Source: Dyadobacter bucti (GTDB lineage: Bacteria > Bacteroidota > Bacteroidia > Cytophagales > Spirosomataceae). From it: DNA of 64,000 nt. The stretch is from positions 496,001-560,000 of the forward strand of contig NZ_SWFP01000002.1 of NCBI RefSeq assembly GCF_005869225.1, given 5' to 3'. Below the pieces are notes generated by a model. That model was given only the letters and a program-made list of their open reading frames with translations. It did no database searches and was not told the DNA's origin. A program made the translations under genes and the position numbers. Within the stretch, counting starts at the first letter, position 1, and the number at the start of each line of letters is the position of its first letter. Below are positions 7,754 to 16,705 of this stretch, in pieces.

Positions 7754-9889
7754 TCACTCATAAAGACAAACCAACATCTCGAAGTCCCTGACCTCCGGCA
7801 CTACGCATTCTATCCAGCCGTTCGCTTTCCTGAATTTGACGGATTTTCCGGACCGCATTAACCTTAGTTCCTTTACCGGCTTTGCAGGTTGAAAACGAAT
7901 CGTCGTGTTTTGTATCGCAACGGGTTCAAGCAGGGAAGCACCGATCTGGCCGGAGTGGTTCAGCATACCAATCCATTCGAAAGCGCCGTTCCGGTTGGCA
8001 AGATGCGTCATTTCTATAAGCGGCGAAGCATCTGTGACGAGGGTACCTTCCAATTTCAGGAGGTCTTTGACGGCAGAAACAAACAATGCTTTGTGGGCAT
8101 AATGACCCTTGAAATGATACTGTGCGCCGATTTGCCACGGGATGAAAACGGCCTTCCCTTTTCCGAAATCATTGCTGACCAGCCCGGGAAAATCCGTTAT
8201 TTCCGACGAAGTATAGTACGATTTTTCGGGCGGGCCGAACATCGTTTCCGGCAGCAGTTTCAGGTAACCTTTTGCATTCCCTTTTGTCCTGCATTTCAGA
8301 AAATCACCATACATCATCATCAGGTCAAAATCAGCAAAGTTTTTTGTGCCAAGCGCCGCCTTATCACTTTCCGAAACTTTCAGATAAGTTGATTTTGCCT
8401 TTTTGAAAACATCGAAACCAGCCTCGGTTCCCAATGACAGCAGCCGGATCTGATGGGTAGGATTTCCGATCGCATCTTTTGTAGAAGTGAAACCAGTGAC
8501 CAGTATTTTGCCTCCATTTTTAACATAATCATCGATAGTGGAAATAAATTTATCATCCATCGTACTCACATCCCCCAATATAAGCGCATCGTAATCAGCC
8601 AGTTTACGCGGCGCCCGTACATTTCCGACCGAAGCAGGCTCAATCACATCATACATGATATGCTCCTCAGAGAGCAGTTTGATCATGCCTTTGTATTCCT
8701 CACCCGTACCACGGATCAGCCCAACTTTGCTTACCTGCTGAATGTTAGCGAACAGTTTTTCATTTGTTTTATGAAACCGGTAAATATCATTCATCACAGG
8801 TATAAATCTGCGGTCTTCCTGATTGGCCAGCGTACCGATCACATACACGTCCAGAGGTGCGCCGTTGAGCATATTTTCCAGTACCCACGTTCTGGAAATA
8901 TTTGGGGAAGTAGCGATATGCCGGTAGCCGATCGCCAGAAAATACTGCAGCAAATTGCTCGGTGTCCTGTCTTTGTAAGAACCCAAAACCCGCTTTACAT
9001 GGTCTGTCGAGAAATAATTCCACTCATAGTCGGACGTCAGCCAGGAGCTGGACTCGCTACGGGTGAGGTCTACACCGGCATCGGTGTATGTACAGATAAT
9101 AAGCTTTGGATTTTGTTTCTTTATCGCATTCCCGACTTTTTTAAAGAGCTCCTCAGAAGTAGTTTTTCTGAATGCATTGTATTTCCTGAAAACCGGGTCG
9201 TTCATATCTTCCTTTACCGGCAGCGTCGTGCCGGTGGAATCAAGAAACCTCTTTTTACAATTGTCACACTGGCAGATACCGTGGTAAACTCCGCTGTAAT
9301 CGGATGTGGTATAGCCGGGCATATTGAAGAAAATCCCGTCCAGATCATAGCTTTCAATGGTTTCTTTCAGTATGTCAAAAGTATATTGCTGCTGGTAACC
9401 GCCATTCACACATGTATGTACCTGGCCGTTGTAATTCACATTTTTACCGTCGGTTCCCACATACAGCCACTCCGGTTTCTTCGCCGCCAGCGATTCGTTG
9501 ATCTTGCTCACATCAAAACGTCCCAATACCTTAATGCCTCTGGCATGAAGCCTTTTCAAAAGCTCGCCGACCAGATCGCCCTTCATGTAGGTGTTTTTGT
9601 AATGAAAAGGCAGCTTCGTCGGATAATTGGCGACAATTCCGCCGACATTTAACAAAACAACATTGGCAGAAGCATCCTCGATAGACTTTATATAAGCATC
9701 CACATCCATCAACGCATCAATTTCCCGGAGATTGGTCTGGATCAGCCGGATCGGCGTGCGGTTCCACCAGGTGGTATCGTAGCGGCCGGGATCAAGCGCA
9801 GGTAGCTGTGCATAAGTTTTCGCATGAATAGTTAGAAAAAAGGTAAGAAAACCAGTTGCAAACAGCATAGTCTTTTTGAGGACTTCCAT
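7754..9889 (-). CDS. Exported putative glycoside hydrolase (GHL6-like), paralogue 1
   Basis: A 711-aa secreted protein with a signal peptide ending near AKTYAQ (about residue 28). A TIM-barrel follows (about 35-390) of the type called hypothetical glycosyl hydrolase 6. It includes the characteristic CQCDNCKKRF cysteine motif near 215. A Rossmann-like domain resembling the beta-galactosidase trimerisation domain comes next (about 395-590: KVGLIRGTGEEY, YDALILGDVST, YVKNGGKILVTGFTST), then a C-terminal beta-sandwich (about 630-711). It is closely similar along its whole length to the product of 12428-14587 and more distantly to that of 18523-20691. Catalytic residues and substrate are not known to me. 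It is the last gene of the minus-strand PUL-like locus, 37 bp after the alpha-glucuronidase-like gene, so its substrate is probably the glycan that locus handles. Confidence 0.8.
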   Translation of the reverse strand: MEVLKKTMLFATGFLTFFLTIHAKTYAQLPALDPGRYDTTWWNRTPIRLIQTNLREIDALMDVDAYIKSIEDASANVVLLNVGGIVANYPTKLPFHYKNTYMKGDLVGELLKRLHARGIKVLGRFDVSKINESLAAKKPEWLYVGTDGKNVNYNGQVHTCVNGGYQQQYTFDILKETIESYDLDGIFFNMPGYTTSDYSGVYHGICQCDNCKKRFLDSTGTTLPVKEDMNDPVFRKYNAFRKTTSEELFKKVGNAIKKQNPKLIICTYTDAGVDLTRSESSSWLTSDYEWNYFSTDHVKRVLGSYKDRTPSNLLQYFLAIGYRHIATSPNISRTWVLENMLNGAPLDVYVIGTLANQEDRRFIPVMNDIYRFHKTNEKLFANIQQVSKVGLIRGTGEEYKGMIKLLSEEHIMYDVIEPASVGNVRAPRKLADYDALILGDVSTMDDKFISTIDDYVKNGGKILVTGFTSTKDAIGNPTHQIRLLSLGTEAGFDVFKKAKSTYLKVSESDKAALGTKNFADFDLMMMYGDFLKCRTKGNAKGYLKLLPETMFGPPEKSYYTSSEITDFPGLVSNDFGKGKAVFIPWQIGAQYHFKGHYAHKALFVSAVKDLLKLEGTLVTDASPLIEMTHLANRNGAFEWIGMLNHSGQIGASLLEPVAIQNTTIRFQPAKPVKELRLMRSGKSVKFRKANGWIECVVPEVRDFEMLVCLYE

Positions 9890-9926
9890 ATCATGTTCGT
9901 TTTGATGCCGGCGATAACGTATTATT

Positions 9927-12173
9927 TCAATTCCTGAACGGTCTTTCGGTTGTGACTTTCACCTTGTACTTCGTCGTGCCCGGCTTCCATTCCTTCGCCA
10001 TGACAATATCCGCGTCCACTTTTTTGATCAGTTCGGGAATATTCACAAACCCTACCCGGTTGTAAAGTGCAGGTTTGTATAATGAATCGTAGACCTTTGC
10101 GTATTTGGCCCAATGCGTTTTCGCCTCTTCGAGATAAGCCACTGCTTTGGTTTTATCGGCCTCATTTCCAAACTGATCGAATAAGGTAAGACTGCATGCC
10201 GCCTTCATTTTCAACGCATAATAGTTGCCGATATGGGCAAAAGCTTCTATGTCTCCCAGCGTCTGGTCCAGTTCGGTAAACGAGCCGCTTTTGCGTTCAG
10301 GCAAAGCTTTCAGGCCGGCTAATGCTTCCTGCGAAAGTCTCGACAGTGTATCCGCCACCGAAAGCGGCGATTGCAGCGAATCCTTTTTCCCTTCATGCTT
10401 GTACTGCGCCCAGAGATAAATGTTCCTGATTCCGCTTCCCGGCATCGGCTCCCGCTCTATATAATCCCCGACGGTGAAAAATCCTTTGTGCGTCGGGTGG
10501 CTGATATTGGCTTCCGGCAGCCATTTCAGGTCGATATCGCCCCATACATACCGGGTTATCCACGGGAAGATCATAGAAGCAGCAGACCATGGTTTGTACA
10601 GCTTTTGTACATCTATTTTCGGAAACCGGGTCTGCAGGGTTTTGATAAAAACATGGTCAGGCAGCTCCGGGTCATAACTCAGCCGTCCCCAAAGCATAAA
10701 GGAATACCATTGCTTTTGCAGGATCAGCTCATGTTCCGGCCCCTTTGTGAGGTAGTCGCGGCCCCAGTTGTAGCCGTCCGGACCCATATAGTAGCCTGCG
10801 ATTTTCTCAACTTCGGGAATGTTTTTGATAAACTGCCGGGCAAAATCATTGTTGGCCCAGCGGAAACTATAAATATCATCATTGCGGATCGTCAGCCAGC
10901 TTTTGGTTTTTTGCGAAAGCAGCGGCATTGCAGCATCTACGAATGGTGGGTTCGTAGTTGAATACATGTGGGCGATGGCATATTTCAAACTCAGATCAAA
11001 AGTGCCCGGATAATCGCGGAAGGCCTCTTTGATACCACTCAAAGATGTCTGGTGAAAACGATGGATCAGCCTGAACTTGCGCTGCGGCTCCTTTTGCAGT
11101 GCGTCCCGGATTCCCTCTCCGTAGGTACGCCAGAGCCATTTTTCATTGGCCTGCTCACCGGTCAGCTTCCCGTTCATTGACTCCCCGGCGGTAATTCCCA
11201 TACCAGCAAGAAGTGGATAAGTATGCACCATTTCCCGTACAGCCGCCCTGAAATAAGCCACTGTCGTGTCGTTCTCCTGCCGGTTCGTAATTCCGTGTTT
11301 CCCCTCCGCACCGTTTGTAAAAATATTCCATGTAAACATATAGACCTCAATGCCCCGGTCGCTGGCCATCTGCATCACGTCCTTCCAGAAAGCGATCTTT
11401 TCATCAATGCTTATTTTCTTTACCACCTCGACATTTTTCAGCAGGTTGGGGCGAACGAAATTGATCCCCATGTGACTGTACCCGTCATCGAATTTCTCCT
11501 TTGTCCGCCACACATCATTCAATGCTACCTCAGGAAATTCCGGAATTTTCACCATAGATGGAAAAGGATGCAAACTCCACAGGCTCAATACATTGTAACG
11601 GTTTTTCGCCATTTCGTCCAGATAGGCTGCCCAGAACGATTTCTCCCAGACATTCGGGATGTTCTGCTGTGCTGCATCGCTCGGATCCGTATAACTGGGT
11701 GTGCGCAGATCGAGAGGAATATTGAATTTAATGCCTCTGCGGTCGAGATAGGGTTTGTGATCCGAGTCCGGCATTTCACCGATGGTTTGGATACCGATTG
11801 CCTCCGCAACATCCAGCCCGCCGTACATCGCGCCCGTTTTGTCACCCGCCAGCACGTAAATATTCTTTTTATTCCCGCTTTTCTTAACCCGTATTGCATA
11901 ACATTGCCAACCCAGGTTTTCGGGCGTTTTCAAATTTTCATCCCCCGCTATTTTTACCGCGGCAGCAGAATCAGAAATAATCCGGACCGCAATATTTTCA
12001 CCTGTCTTACTTCTTCCCCCAGCCTTTTTTATCAGGTCACTGACATAGGAGAGCTGATTCCCCGGAGCGTCTGTCTGGACGCTGACGGCGGCTTTCTGGG
12101 CAATCACGAGCTGCAAACCACTCCCGGCCAGCAACAACGAAAGAAGACAAAGGCTTGGAAGATGTAGGGGCAT
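9927..12173 (-). CDS. Exported alpha-glucuronidase-like glycoside hydrolase
   Basis: A 748-aa protein with a signal peptide (cleavage near VIAQ, residue 26). An N-terminal alpha/beta domain resembles the GH67/GH115 N-terminal module (about 30-150: AVRIISDSAAAVKI, YVLAGDKTGAMYGGLDVAEAIG). A large TIM-barrel starts with YLDRRGIKFNIPLDLRTPS, followed by NRYNVLSLWSLHPFP, GIEVYMFTWNIF, GMGITAGESM and GYYMGPDGYNWGRDY. The C-terminus is helical. Comparable proteins are often labelled only as carbohydrate-binding or alpha-glucuronidase-related. I infer hydrolysis of a uronate-containing or similar glycoside, with modest confidence. It lies between two GHL6-like paralogues. Its start codon is 14 bp from a long TGAN repeat tract, and no ribosome-binding site is visible there. 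Confidence 0.65.
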   Translation of the reverse strand: MPLHLPSLCLLSLLLAGSGLQLVIAQKAAVSVQTDAPGNQLSYVSDLIKKAGGRSKTGENIAVRIISDSAAAVKIAGDENLKTPENLGWQCYAIRVKKSGNKKNIYVLAGDKTGAMYGGLDVAEAIGIQTIGEMPDSDHKPYLDRRGIKFNIPLDLRTPSYTDPSDAAQQNIPNVWEKSFWAAYLDEMAKNRYNVLSLWSLHPFPSMVKIPEFPEVALNDVWRTKEKFDDGYSHMGINFVRPNLLKNVEVVKKISIDEKIAFWKDVMQMASDRGIEVYMFTWNIFTNGAEGKHGITNRQENDTTVAYFRAAVREMVHTYPLLAGMGITAGESMNGKLTGEQANEKWLWRTYGEGIRDALQKEPQRKFRLIHRFHQTSLSGIKEAFRDYPGTFDLSLKYAIAHMYSTTNPPFVDAAMPLLSQKTKSWLTIRNDDIYSFRWANNDFARQFIKNIPEVEKIAGYYMGPDGYNWGRDYLTKGPEHELILQKQWYSFMLWGRLSYDPELPDHVFIKTLQTRFPKIDVQKLYKPWSAASMIFPWITRYVWGDIDLKWLPEANISHPTHKGFFTVGDYIEREPMPGSGIRNIYLWAQYKHEGKKDSLQSPLSVADTLSRLSQEALAGLKALPERKSGSFTELDQTLGDIEAFAHIGNYYALKMKAACSLTLFDQFGNEADKTKAVAYLEEAKTHWAKYAKVYDSLYKPALYNRVGFVNIPELIKKVDADIVMAKEWKPGTTKYKVKVTTERPFRN

Positions 12174-12186
12174 GGGGGATTAGTTT

Positions 12187-12365
12187 TGAATGAGTGAGTG
12201 AGTGAATGATTGAATGATTGAATGATTGAATGATTGAATGAGTGAATGAGTGAGTGAGTGAATGAGTGAATGAGTGAATGAGTGAGTGTTGAATGATTGA
12301 ATGATTGAATGATTGAATGAGTGAATGAGTGAATGAGTGAGTGTGTGAGTGTGTGAGTGTGTGAA
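12187..12365. repeat. Tetranucleotide TGAN microsatellite tract, 179 bp
   Basis: About 45 consecutive units of TGAA, TGAT, TGAG or TGTG, with a single 3-nt interruption (TGT) near 12290. Higher-order 8-bp blocks (TGAATGAT, TGAATGAG) alternate in two similar halves, as expected after slippage and duplication. The tract fills most of the gap between two glycosidase genes (12174-12427) and ends 14 bp from the start codon at 12173. On the minus strand it is TCA-rich and reads through as a Ser/His/Thr repeat, so the frame at 12037-12405 is not a gene. Confidence 0.95.
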
Positions 12366-12427
12366 TCTTGAATTTTAAATGGTTCGAAGCCCCTGCTTCG
12401 GACACCTATTCTAAGGCCTCCGGCCGA

Positions 12428-14587
12428 TCAAAGAGACTCATACAAACACAGCAACATTTCAAAATCCCCGAGCTGCGGCAGCTTGCATTCTACCCAGCCA
12501 TTGGTTTGCTTGAAAGTCAGATTTGAGCCGGAGGTCATTAGCTTGATCTGCTTGATTGGTTTTGCAGGTTTGAAACGGATGTTGGTATTGTGGATCGTGA
12601 CCGGTTCGCGCAGCGAGCCGCCGATCTGCCCCGAATGGTTGATCATCCCAAGCCACTCAAACGCTCCGTTCCTGTTGGCAAGATGCGACATTTCGATCAG
12701 GGGCGAAGCGTCCGTTACCACTGTCCTTTCCACATTCAAGAGCTTCGTGAGCGCCGACACAAAAAGTGTCCTGTGCATATAATGACCTTTGAAATGGTAC
12801 TGCGCGCCCAGCTCCCAGGGAATAAATACCGATTGGCCCTTACCATAAGCATTCGTGATCAGTCCGGGAAAATCTGTAATGTCTTCTTCGGTATAGTATG
12901 CTTTTTCGGGCGGGCCAAATCTTGTGGCGGGTACAAATTTCATGAATCCCTTTGCGCTGGCAGCAGGTTTGCATTTGAGGAAATTGGAGTACATCATCAT
13001 GATACTGAAATCTTTGAACTCCGTTTTTCCTAAAACCGTCTTGTCCGTATCTGAAATTTTAAGGTAGGTCGATTTGGCACGCTGAAAATCTTCATAAGAA
13101 GCCACACCGAGCGATTGCAGCCTAATCTCGTTCAGAGGCTTGCCCGACGCGTCTTTTGTGGACGTAAAGCCGGTCGACAATATTTTACCACCGTTTTTTA
13201 CATAATTATCAATCACCGAGATCACACGCTCATCCATATTGCTCACATCACCAAGGATAACCGCCTCATAATCTTCCAGTTTCCGGGGCAGCCGTTCGGT
13301 TCCCAGGGCCGACGGATCGATGATATCGTACATGATGTGTTCTTCCGAAAGTAGTTTGATAATGCCCTCATATTCATTGCGGGAACCTCTTATAAGCGCT
13401 ATCTTATTGACTGCCTGCACATTTGTAAAAAGCTTTTCATTCTTTTTGTGAAAACCATACAGGTTATTGAGCTGTGGAATGAAAATCCGGTCTTCATAAT
13501 TTACCAGCGTGCCCACCACTACAAAACCCAGGGGCGCGCCGTGCAGCATGTTTTCCAGCATCCACACTTTTGCAAGATTAGGCGAAGTACCTACGTGCCG
13601 GTAGCCAATGGCCTGAAAATAGATCAGCAGGTTACCCGGAGACCGGTCCTTGTACGACCCGAGAACACGTTTGACATTATCCGTTGCGGAATAATTCCAT
13701 TCTTCCGGCCTGAGCTCCGAACCCGACTCGCTGGCGATCATGTCCACACCGGCATCGGCATAGGTATTGATCATCAGTTTTGGGTTCAATGTTTTGATGT
13801 GTGTACCAATTTCCTTAAAAAGCTTATCGGCAGTGGTCTTTTTGAAATCGTTATATTCCCTGTAAACCGGATCGTTCATATCCGCTTTCACGGGCAAGGT
13901 ATGCCCGGTAGAATCGTGGAATTTTCTTTTACAATTGTCGCACTGGCAAATGCCATAATAATTACCGCTGTAATCAGAAACCGTGTACCCGATCATGTTG
14001 AAGAAAACCCCGTCCAGCGGATATTTGCTGATCGCCTCTTTCAGTATCTCCTTCCCATATTCCTGCTGGTAGCCTCCGTTCGGACATGTATGCACCTGAC
14101 CGTTGTAGTTTACATTTTTTCCCTCAGTGGAAACGTAGAGCCATTCCGGTTTTTTGGCGGCCAAAGTTTCGTTGATCTTGCTGAAATCAAACCGTCCGAT
14201 CACTTTGATCCCTTTTGCATGAAGCCCTTTGATCAGATCGCCCACCAGATCGCCTTTCATATATTTGTTCCTGAACTGAAAAGGAAGCTCCGTCGGGTAA
14301 TTAGCGACAATACCGCCTACATTGATCAATACAATATTAGCAGATGCATCTACCATCGACTGCACATAGGCATCGACATCCATGGTCGCATCTATTTCGC
14401 GGAGATTGGTCTGCACGAGACGGTAAGGAGCCCGGTTCCACCAGCTTGCGTCATACCTGCCCGGATCAATTTTGGAAAGATCGACGGGTTTCGGAGCAGC
14501 CGGTGCCTGGGCAAAAAGCCCGGAAAAAATACCAGACGCCAGTAACAGGGCGAAGCAGGTGATCAGCAAAAACGGTTTTCTATTCAT
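12428..14587 (-). CDS. Exported putative glycoside hydrolase (GHL6-like), paralogue 2
   Basis: A 719-aa secreted protein. The start at 14587 (MNRKPFLLITCFALLLASG) gives the cleanest signal peptide. An in-frame ATG at 14608 would add seven residues. Domain order matches the product of 7754-9889: GHL6-type TIM-barrel with CQCDNCKRKF, Rossmann-like trimerisation-type domain (KIALIRGSRNEYEG, YEAVILGDVSNMDE, YVKNGGKILSTGFTST) and C-terminal beta-sandwich ending FEMLLCLYESL. The two proteins can be aligned almost end to end with few gaps, so this is a recent duplication. The gene starts about 115 bp after a stable hairpin at 14702-14740, which may separate it from the upstream part of the locus. 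Confidence 0.8.
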   Translation of the reverse strand: MNRKPFLLITCFALLLASGIFSGLFAQAPAAPKPVDLSKIDPGRYDASWWNRAPYRLVQTNLREIDATMDVDAYVQSMVDASANIVLINVGGIVANYPTELPFQFRNKYMKGDLVGDLIKGLHAKGIKVIGRFDFSKINETLAAKKPEWLYVSTEGKNVNYNGQVHTCPNGGYQQEYGKEILKEAISKYPLDGVFFNMIGYTVSDYSGNYYGICQCDNCKRKFHDSTGHTLPVKADMNDPVYREYNDFKKTTADKLFKEIGTHIKTLNPKLMINTYADAGVDMIASESGSELRPEEWNYSATDNVKRVLGSYKDRSPGNLLIYFQAIGYRHVGTSPNLAKVWMLENMLHGAPLGFVVVGTLVNYEDRIFIPQLNNLYGFHKKNEKLFTNVQAVNKIALIRGSRNEYEGIIKLLSEEHIMYDIIDPSALGTERLPRKLEDYEAVILGDVSNMDERVISVIDNYVKNGGKILSTGFTSTKDASGKPLNEIRLQSLGVASYEDFQRAKSTYLKISDTDKTVLGKTEFKDFSIMMMYSNFLKCKPAASAKGFMKFVPATRFGPPEKAYYTEEDITDFPGLITNAYGKGQSVFIPWELGAQYHFKGHYMHRTLFVSALTKLLNVERTVVTDASPLIEMSHLANRNGAFEWLGMINHSGQIGGSLREPVTIHNTNIRFKPAKPIKQIKLMTSGSNLTFKQTNGWVECKLPQLGDFEMLLCLYESL

Positions 14588-14701
14588 GGTAGTCGGATTT
14601 AAGGACATAAAAAAGACATAGTAATCCCACTCCCCTATTTTGGGGCAAATGGCAGGAAACGGAAGAATGCTACTTTTTGAAACTAAGGAAACTCGAATTC
14701 A

Positions 14702-14740
14702 CTCCTCCACTTCAACCGCCCGACGGCCGAAGTGGAGGAG
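14702..14740 (-). terminator. Stem-loop terminator after the hydroxyacid dehydrogenase gene
   Basis: Twelve-base perfect arms CTCCTCCACTTC (14702-14713) and GAAGTGGAGGAG (14729-14740) with a GC-rich 15-nt loop that can pair further. It lies 12 bp beyond the stop codon at 14752 on the minus strand. It lacks a strong T run, so it may be partial and let some transcription reach the glycosidase genes at 9927-14587. Confidence 0.5.
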
Positions 14741-14751
14741 CACAAACAATA

Positions 14752-15711
14752 TCATTTATTTACCACATTTTCCGGGCTTCCATTGATAAAAGCTGACAGG
14801 TTACTTACCGTAATGTCCATCAATCTCGCTCTCGCTTCCTTGGTTGCCCACGCAATATGCGGTGTGATCAGACAGTTTTTGGCAGTGAAAAGCGGATTGT
14901 CGGCAGCCGGTGGTTCTACTGACAATACATCGATTCCCGCACCGGCGATCACTCCGTTGTTCAGCGCGTCGGCAAGGTCTTCGTCCACGATGATCGGACC
15001 TCTCGAAGTGTTCAGTAAAAATGCAGAAGGCTTCATTTTCTTTAAGCTTTCCTTGTTGATCAGCCCTTTTGTTTCAGGGAATAACGGACAATGGATACTG
15101 ACCACGTCCGATTGTTCCAGCAGTTCGGGCACGTCCGCCCATTTGAAATTATGGCGGTGCGACTGGTCGGTGCGGGTACGGCTGTTACCGATTATTTTCA
15201 TTCCAAAAGCGGTGGCCACATCCCCTACCTGCTGCCCGATGGTTCCAAAACCAATGATACCGATCGTTTTCCCGGCCAGCTCCACCAATGGAAAATCCCA
15301 GAAACAAAAATCCGCGGACCTGGCCCATTTGCCTTCCCTTACCACATCACTATGGTGTTTTACATGCTGGCAAAGTTCCAGTAACAAGGCAAAAGTCATC
15401 TGGACAACCGAAGTAGTACCATACCCGGGCACATTGGCGACGATTATGCCTTTTGCCTTCGCAACATCAGTATTCACCACATTGTAGCCGGTAGCCAGCA
15501 CGCCGATAAATTTCAGATCAGGAAGCTGGTTCAGGACATCCTCGCCTATCGGAGTTTTATTGGTAAAAACCACTTCTGCGCCTGCCGCACGTTCCGCCAC
15601 CTGGGCTGCCGGTGTCCTGTCATAAATCGTAACGTCACCGAGCGCCTTCAACCCATCCCAGGAAAGGTCCCCCGGATTCAATGTGTAGCCATCCAAAATT
15701 ACAATCTTCAT
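14752..15711 (-). CDS. D-2-hydroxyacid dehydrogenase (glycerate/hydroxypyruvate type)
   Basis: A 319-aa cytosolic NAD(P)-dependent dehydrogenase. The nucleotide-binding motif is GIIGFGTIGQQVGDVA near residues 151-166. Catalytic Arg is in LNTSRGPIIVDE, the Glu-containing segment is IDVLSVEPP, and catalytic His is in LITPHIAWAT. The overall length is normal for the family. It reduces a 2-keto acid or oxidises a D-2-hydroxyacid such as glycerate, hydroxypyruvate or D-lactate. In this locus it sits beside an L-lactate-type permease and a sugar isomerase, so it may process a small hydroxyacid produced from the glycan or imported with it. That role is inference. Confidence 0.9.
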   Translation of the reverse strand: MKIVILDGYTLNPGDLSWDGLKALGDVTIYDRTPAAQVAERAAGAEVVFTNKTPIGEDVLNQLPDLKFIGVLATGYNVVNTDVAKAKGIIVANVPGYGTTSVVQMTFALLLELCQHVKHHSDVVREGKWARSADFCFWDFPLVELAGKTIGIIGFGTIGQQVGDVATAFGMKIIGNSRTRTDQSHRHNFKWADVPELLEQSDVVSIHCPLFPETKGLINKESLKKMKPSAFLLNTSRGPIIVDEDLADALNNGVIAGAGIDVLSVEPPAADNPLFTAKNCLITPHIAWATKEARARLMDITVSNLSAFINGSPENVVNK

Positions 15712-15774
15712 ACTTTACTTTTAGTCCAGAATTGATACCATTACCATCGCTAATTTAAAGAGCGATTTCTGCAT

Positions 15775-16686
15775 TTACACCCTCGCCCACGCTTCATTTA
15801 AAGTCCGCTTGGCATTTGCGATCACAATATCAGCGTCCTCATCCCCGAAAGGTTTGATCTCAAAACTGACGATCGGCGGATTTTCGGTATTCAGATAGCC
15901 GATATCCAGCAGCACTTTCAGATAATCCACCACTTCTTGCACATCGTTTTCGCCGTTCGGGAAGCCGAACCTCGGGTGCACATCTCCGTAGGCAGGCAGA
16001 TCGGGACTTTTTACCACGCAGTTTCCGATGTGGGCATGCACAATGTAATCCTTCACCGGCAATAGCGATTCTTCGATCGTTTCGTGGATCAGGGGAATGT
16101 GGCTAAGGTCAACCATCAGCCCAAAATGGTCATGCTCTTCCTGGATTTCTTTCGCATAACGCAGCGCCAGATCTGCCGGGCCGATTAAGCTTTTTTTATC
16201 TACATCATAATCAAACACTTCCAGCGAAATCCGCATACCTCCCTTACTTTTGGCGTAGGCGCAAATTTCTTTGGTGGATTTTACAAGCGCCTGGTAGGAT
16301 TCCTCTTTGGTAGCCTCTTCGTACCGGCCGCTCAGGAAAGCGAAAGCCACAGCACCTACTTCATAAGCCTCATCAATGCCTTCTTTCAGATTTGCCAAAG
16401 CTTTTTGCCTGCCCTCTTCGTTGAGGTCATTGATGTTGAGGCCGGTGGTCAAAAGCCTCGGCTGGGCACCATAAGTAACGGTCATGTGCGCGGTTTCCAG
16501 CATTTGTTTTACCTTCTGCCGCGCCTCATTATCTTTGATCGTGGTGATTTCAATGGCGGTAAAATACTCGTCCAGCGCAACTTTCTTTATTGTCTCCACT
16601 ACCGGCCCTTCTCCTTTTAATGTGGACGGATAGGCCATGAAATGTACCAAACCCACTTTCATGTATTTGACTAATGAATCCTGCAT
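15775..16686 (-). CDS. Sugar phosphate isomerase/epimerase-like TIM-barrel protein
   Basis: A 303-aa xylose-isomerase-like (AP endonuclease family 2) TIM-barrel. Metal-binding positions are suggested by SLEVFDYD (Glu), MVDLSHIPL (Asp/His), YIVHAHIGN (His) and IVSFEIKPFG (Glu). These enzymes isomerise or epimerise free or phosphorylated sugars or keto acids with a divalent metal. It has no export signal, so it acts in the cytosol. The gene lies 19 bp downstream of the permease and 63 bp upstream of the dehydrogenase on the same strand, so co-transcription is likely. The substrate is unknown. Confidence 0.8.
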   Translation of the reverse strand: MQDSLVKYMKVGLVHFMAYPSTLKGEGPVVETIKKVALDEYFTAIEITTIKDNEARQKVKQMLETAHMTVTYGAQPRLLTTGLNINDLNEEGRQKALANLKEGIDEAYEVGAVAFAFLSGRYEEATKEESYQALVKSTKEICAYAKSKGGMRISLEVFDYDVDKKSLIGPADLALRYAKEIQEEHDHFGLMVDLSHIPLIHETIEESLLPVKDYIVHAHIGNCVVKSPDLPAYGDVHPRFGFPNGENDVQEVVDYLKVLLDIGYLNTENPPIVSFEIKPFGDEDADIVIANAKRTLNEAWARV

Positions 16687-16705
16687 ACTGTTTTTATATT
16701 GATTA

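Noticed and set aside
8453..9652. A 399-codon plus-strand frame
   Set aside because: It lies entirely antisense to the GHL6-like gene 7754-9889, whose product has a signal peptide and recognisable domains. Long antisense frames are common in such genes here.
12037..12405. A 122-codon minus-strand frame rich in His, Ser and Thr
   Set aside because: It is produced by the TGAN tract and overlaps the true start of the gene at 9927-12173.
13448..14545. A 365-codon plus-strand frame
   Set aside because: It is antisense to the second GHL6-like gene. The similarity to the frame at 8453-9652 follows from the paralogy of the real genes.
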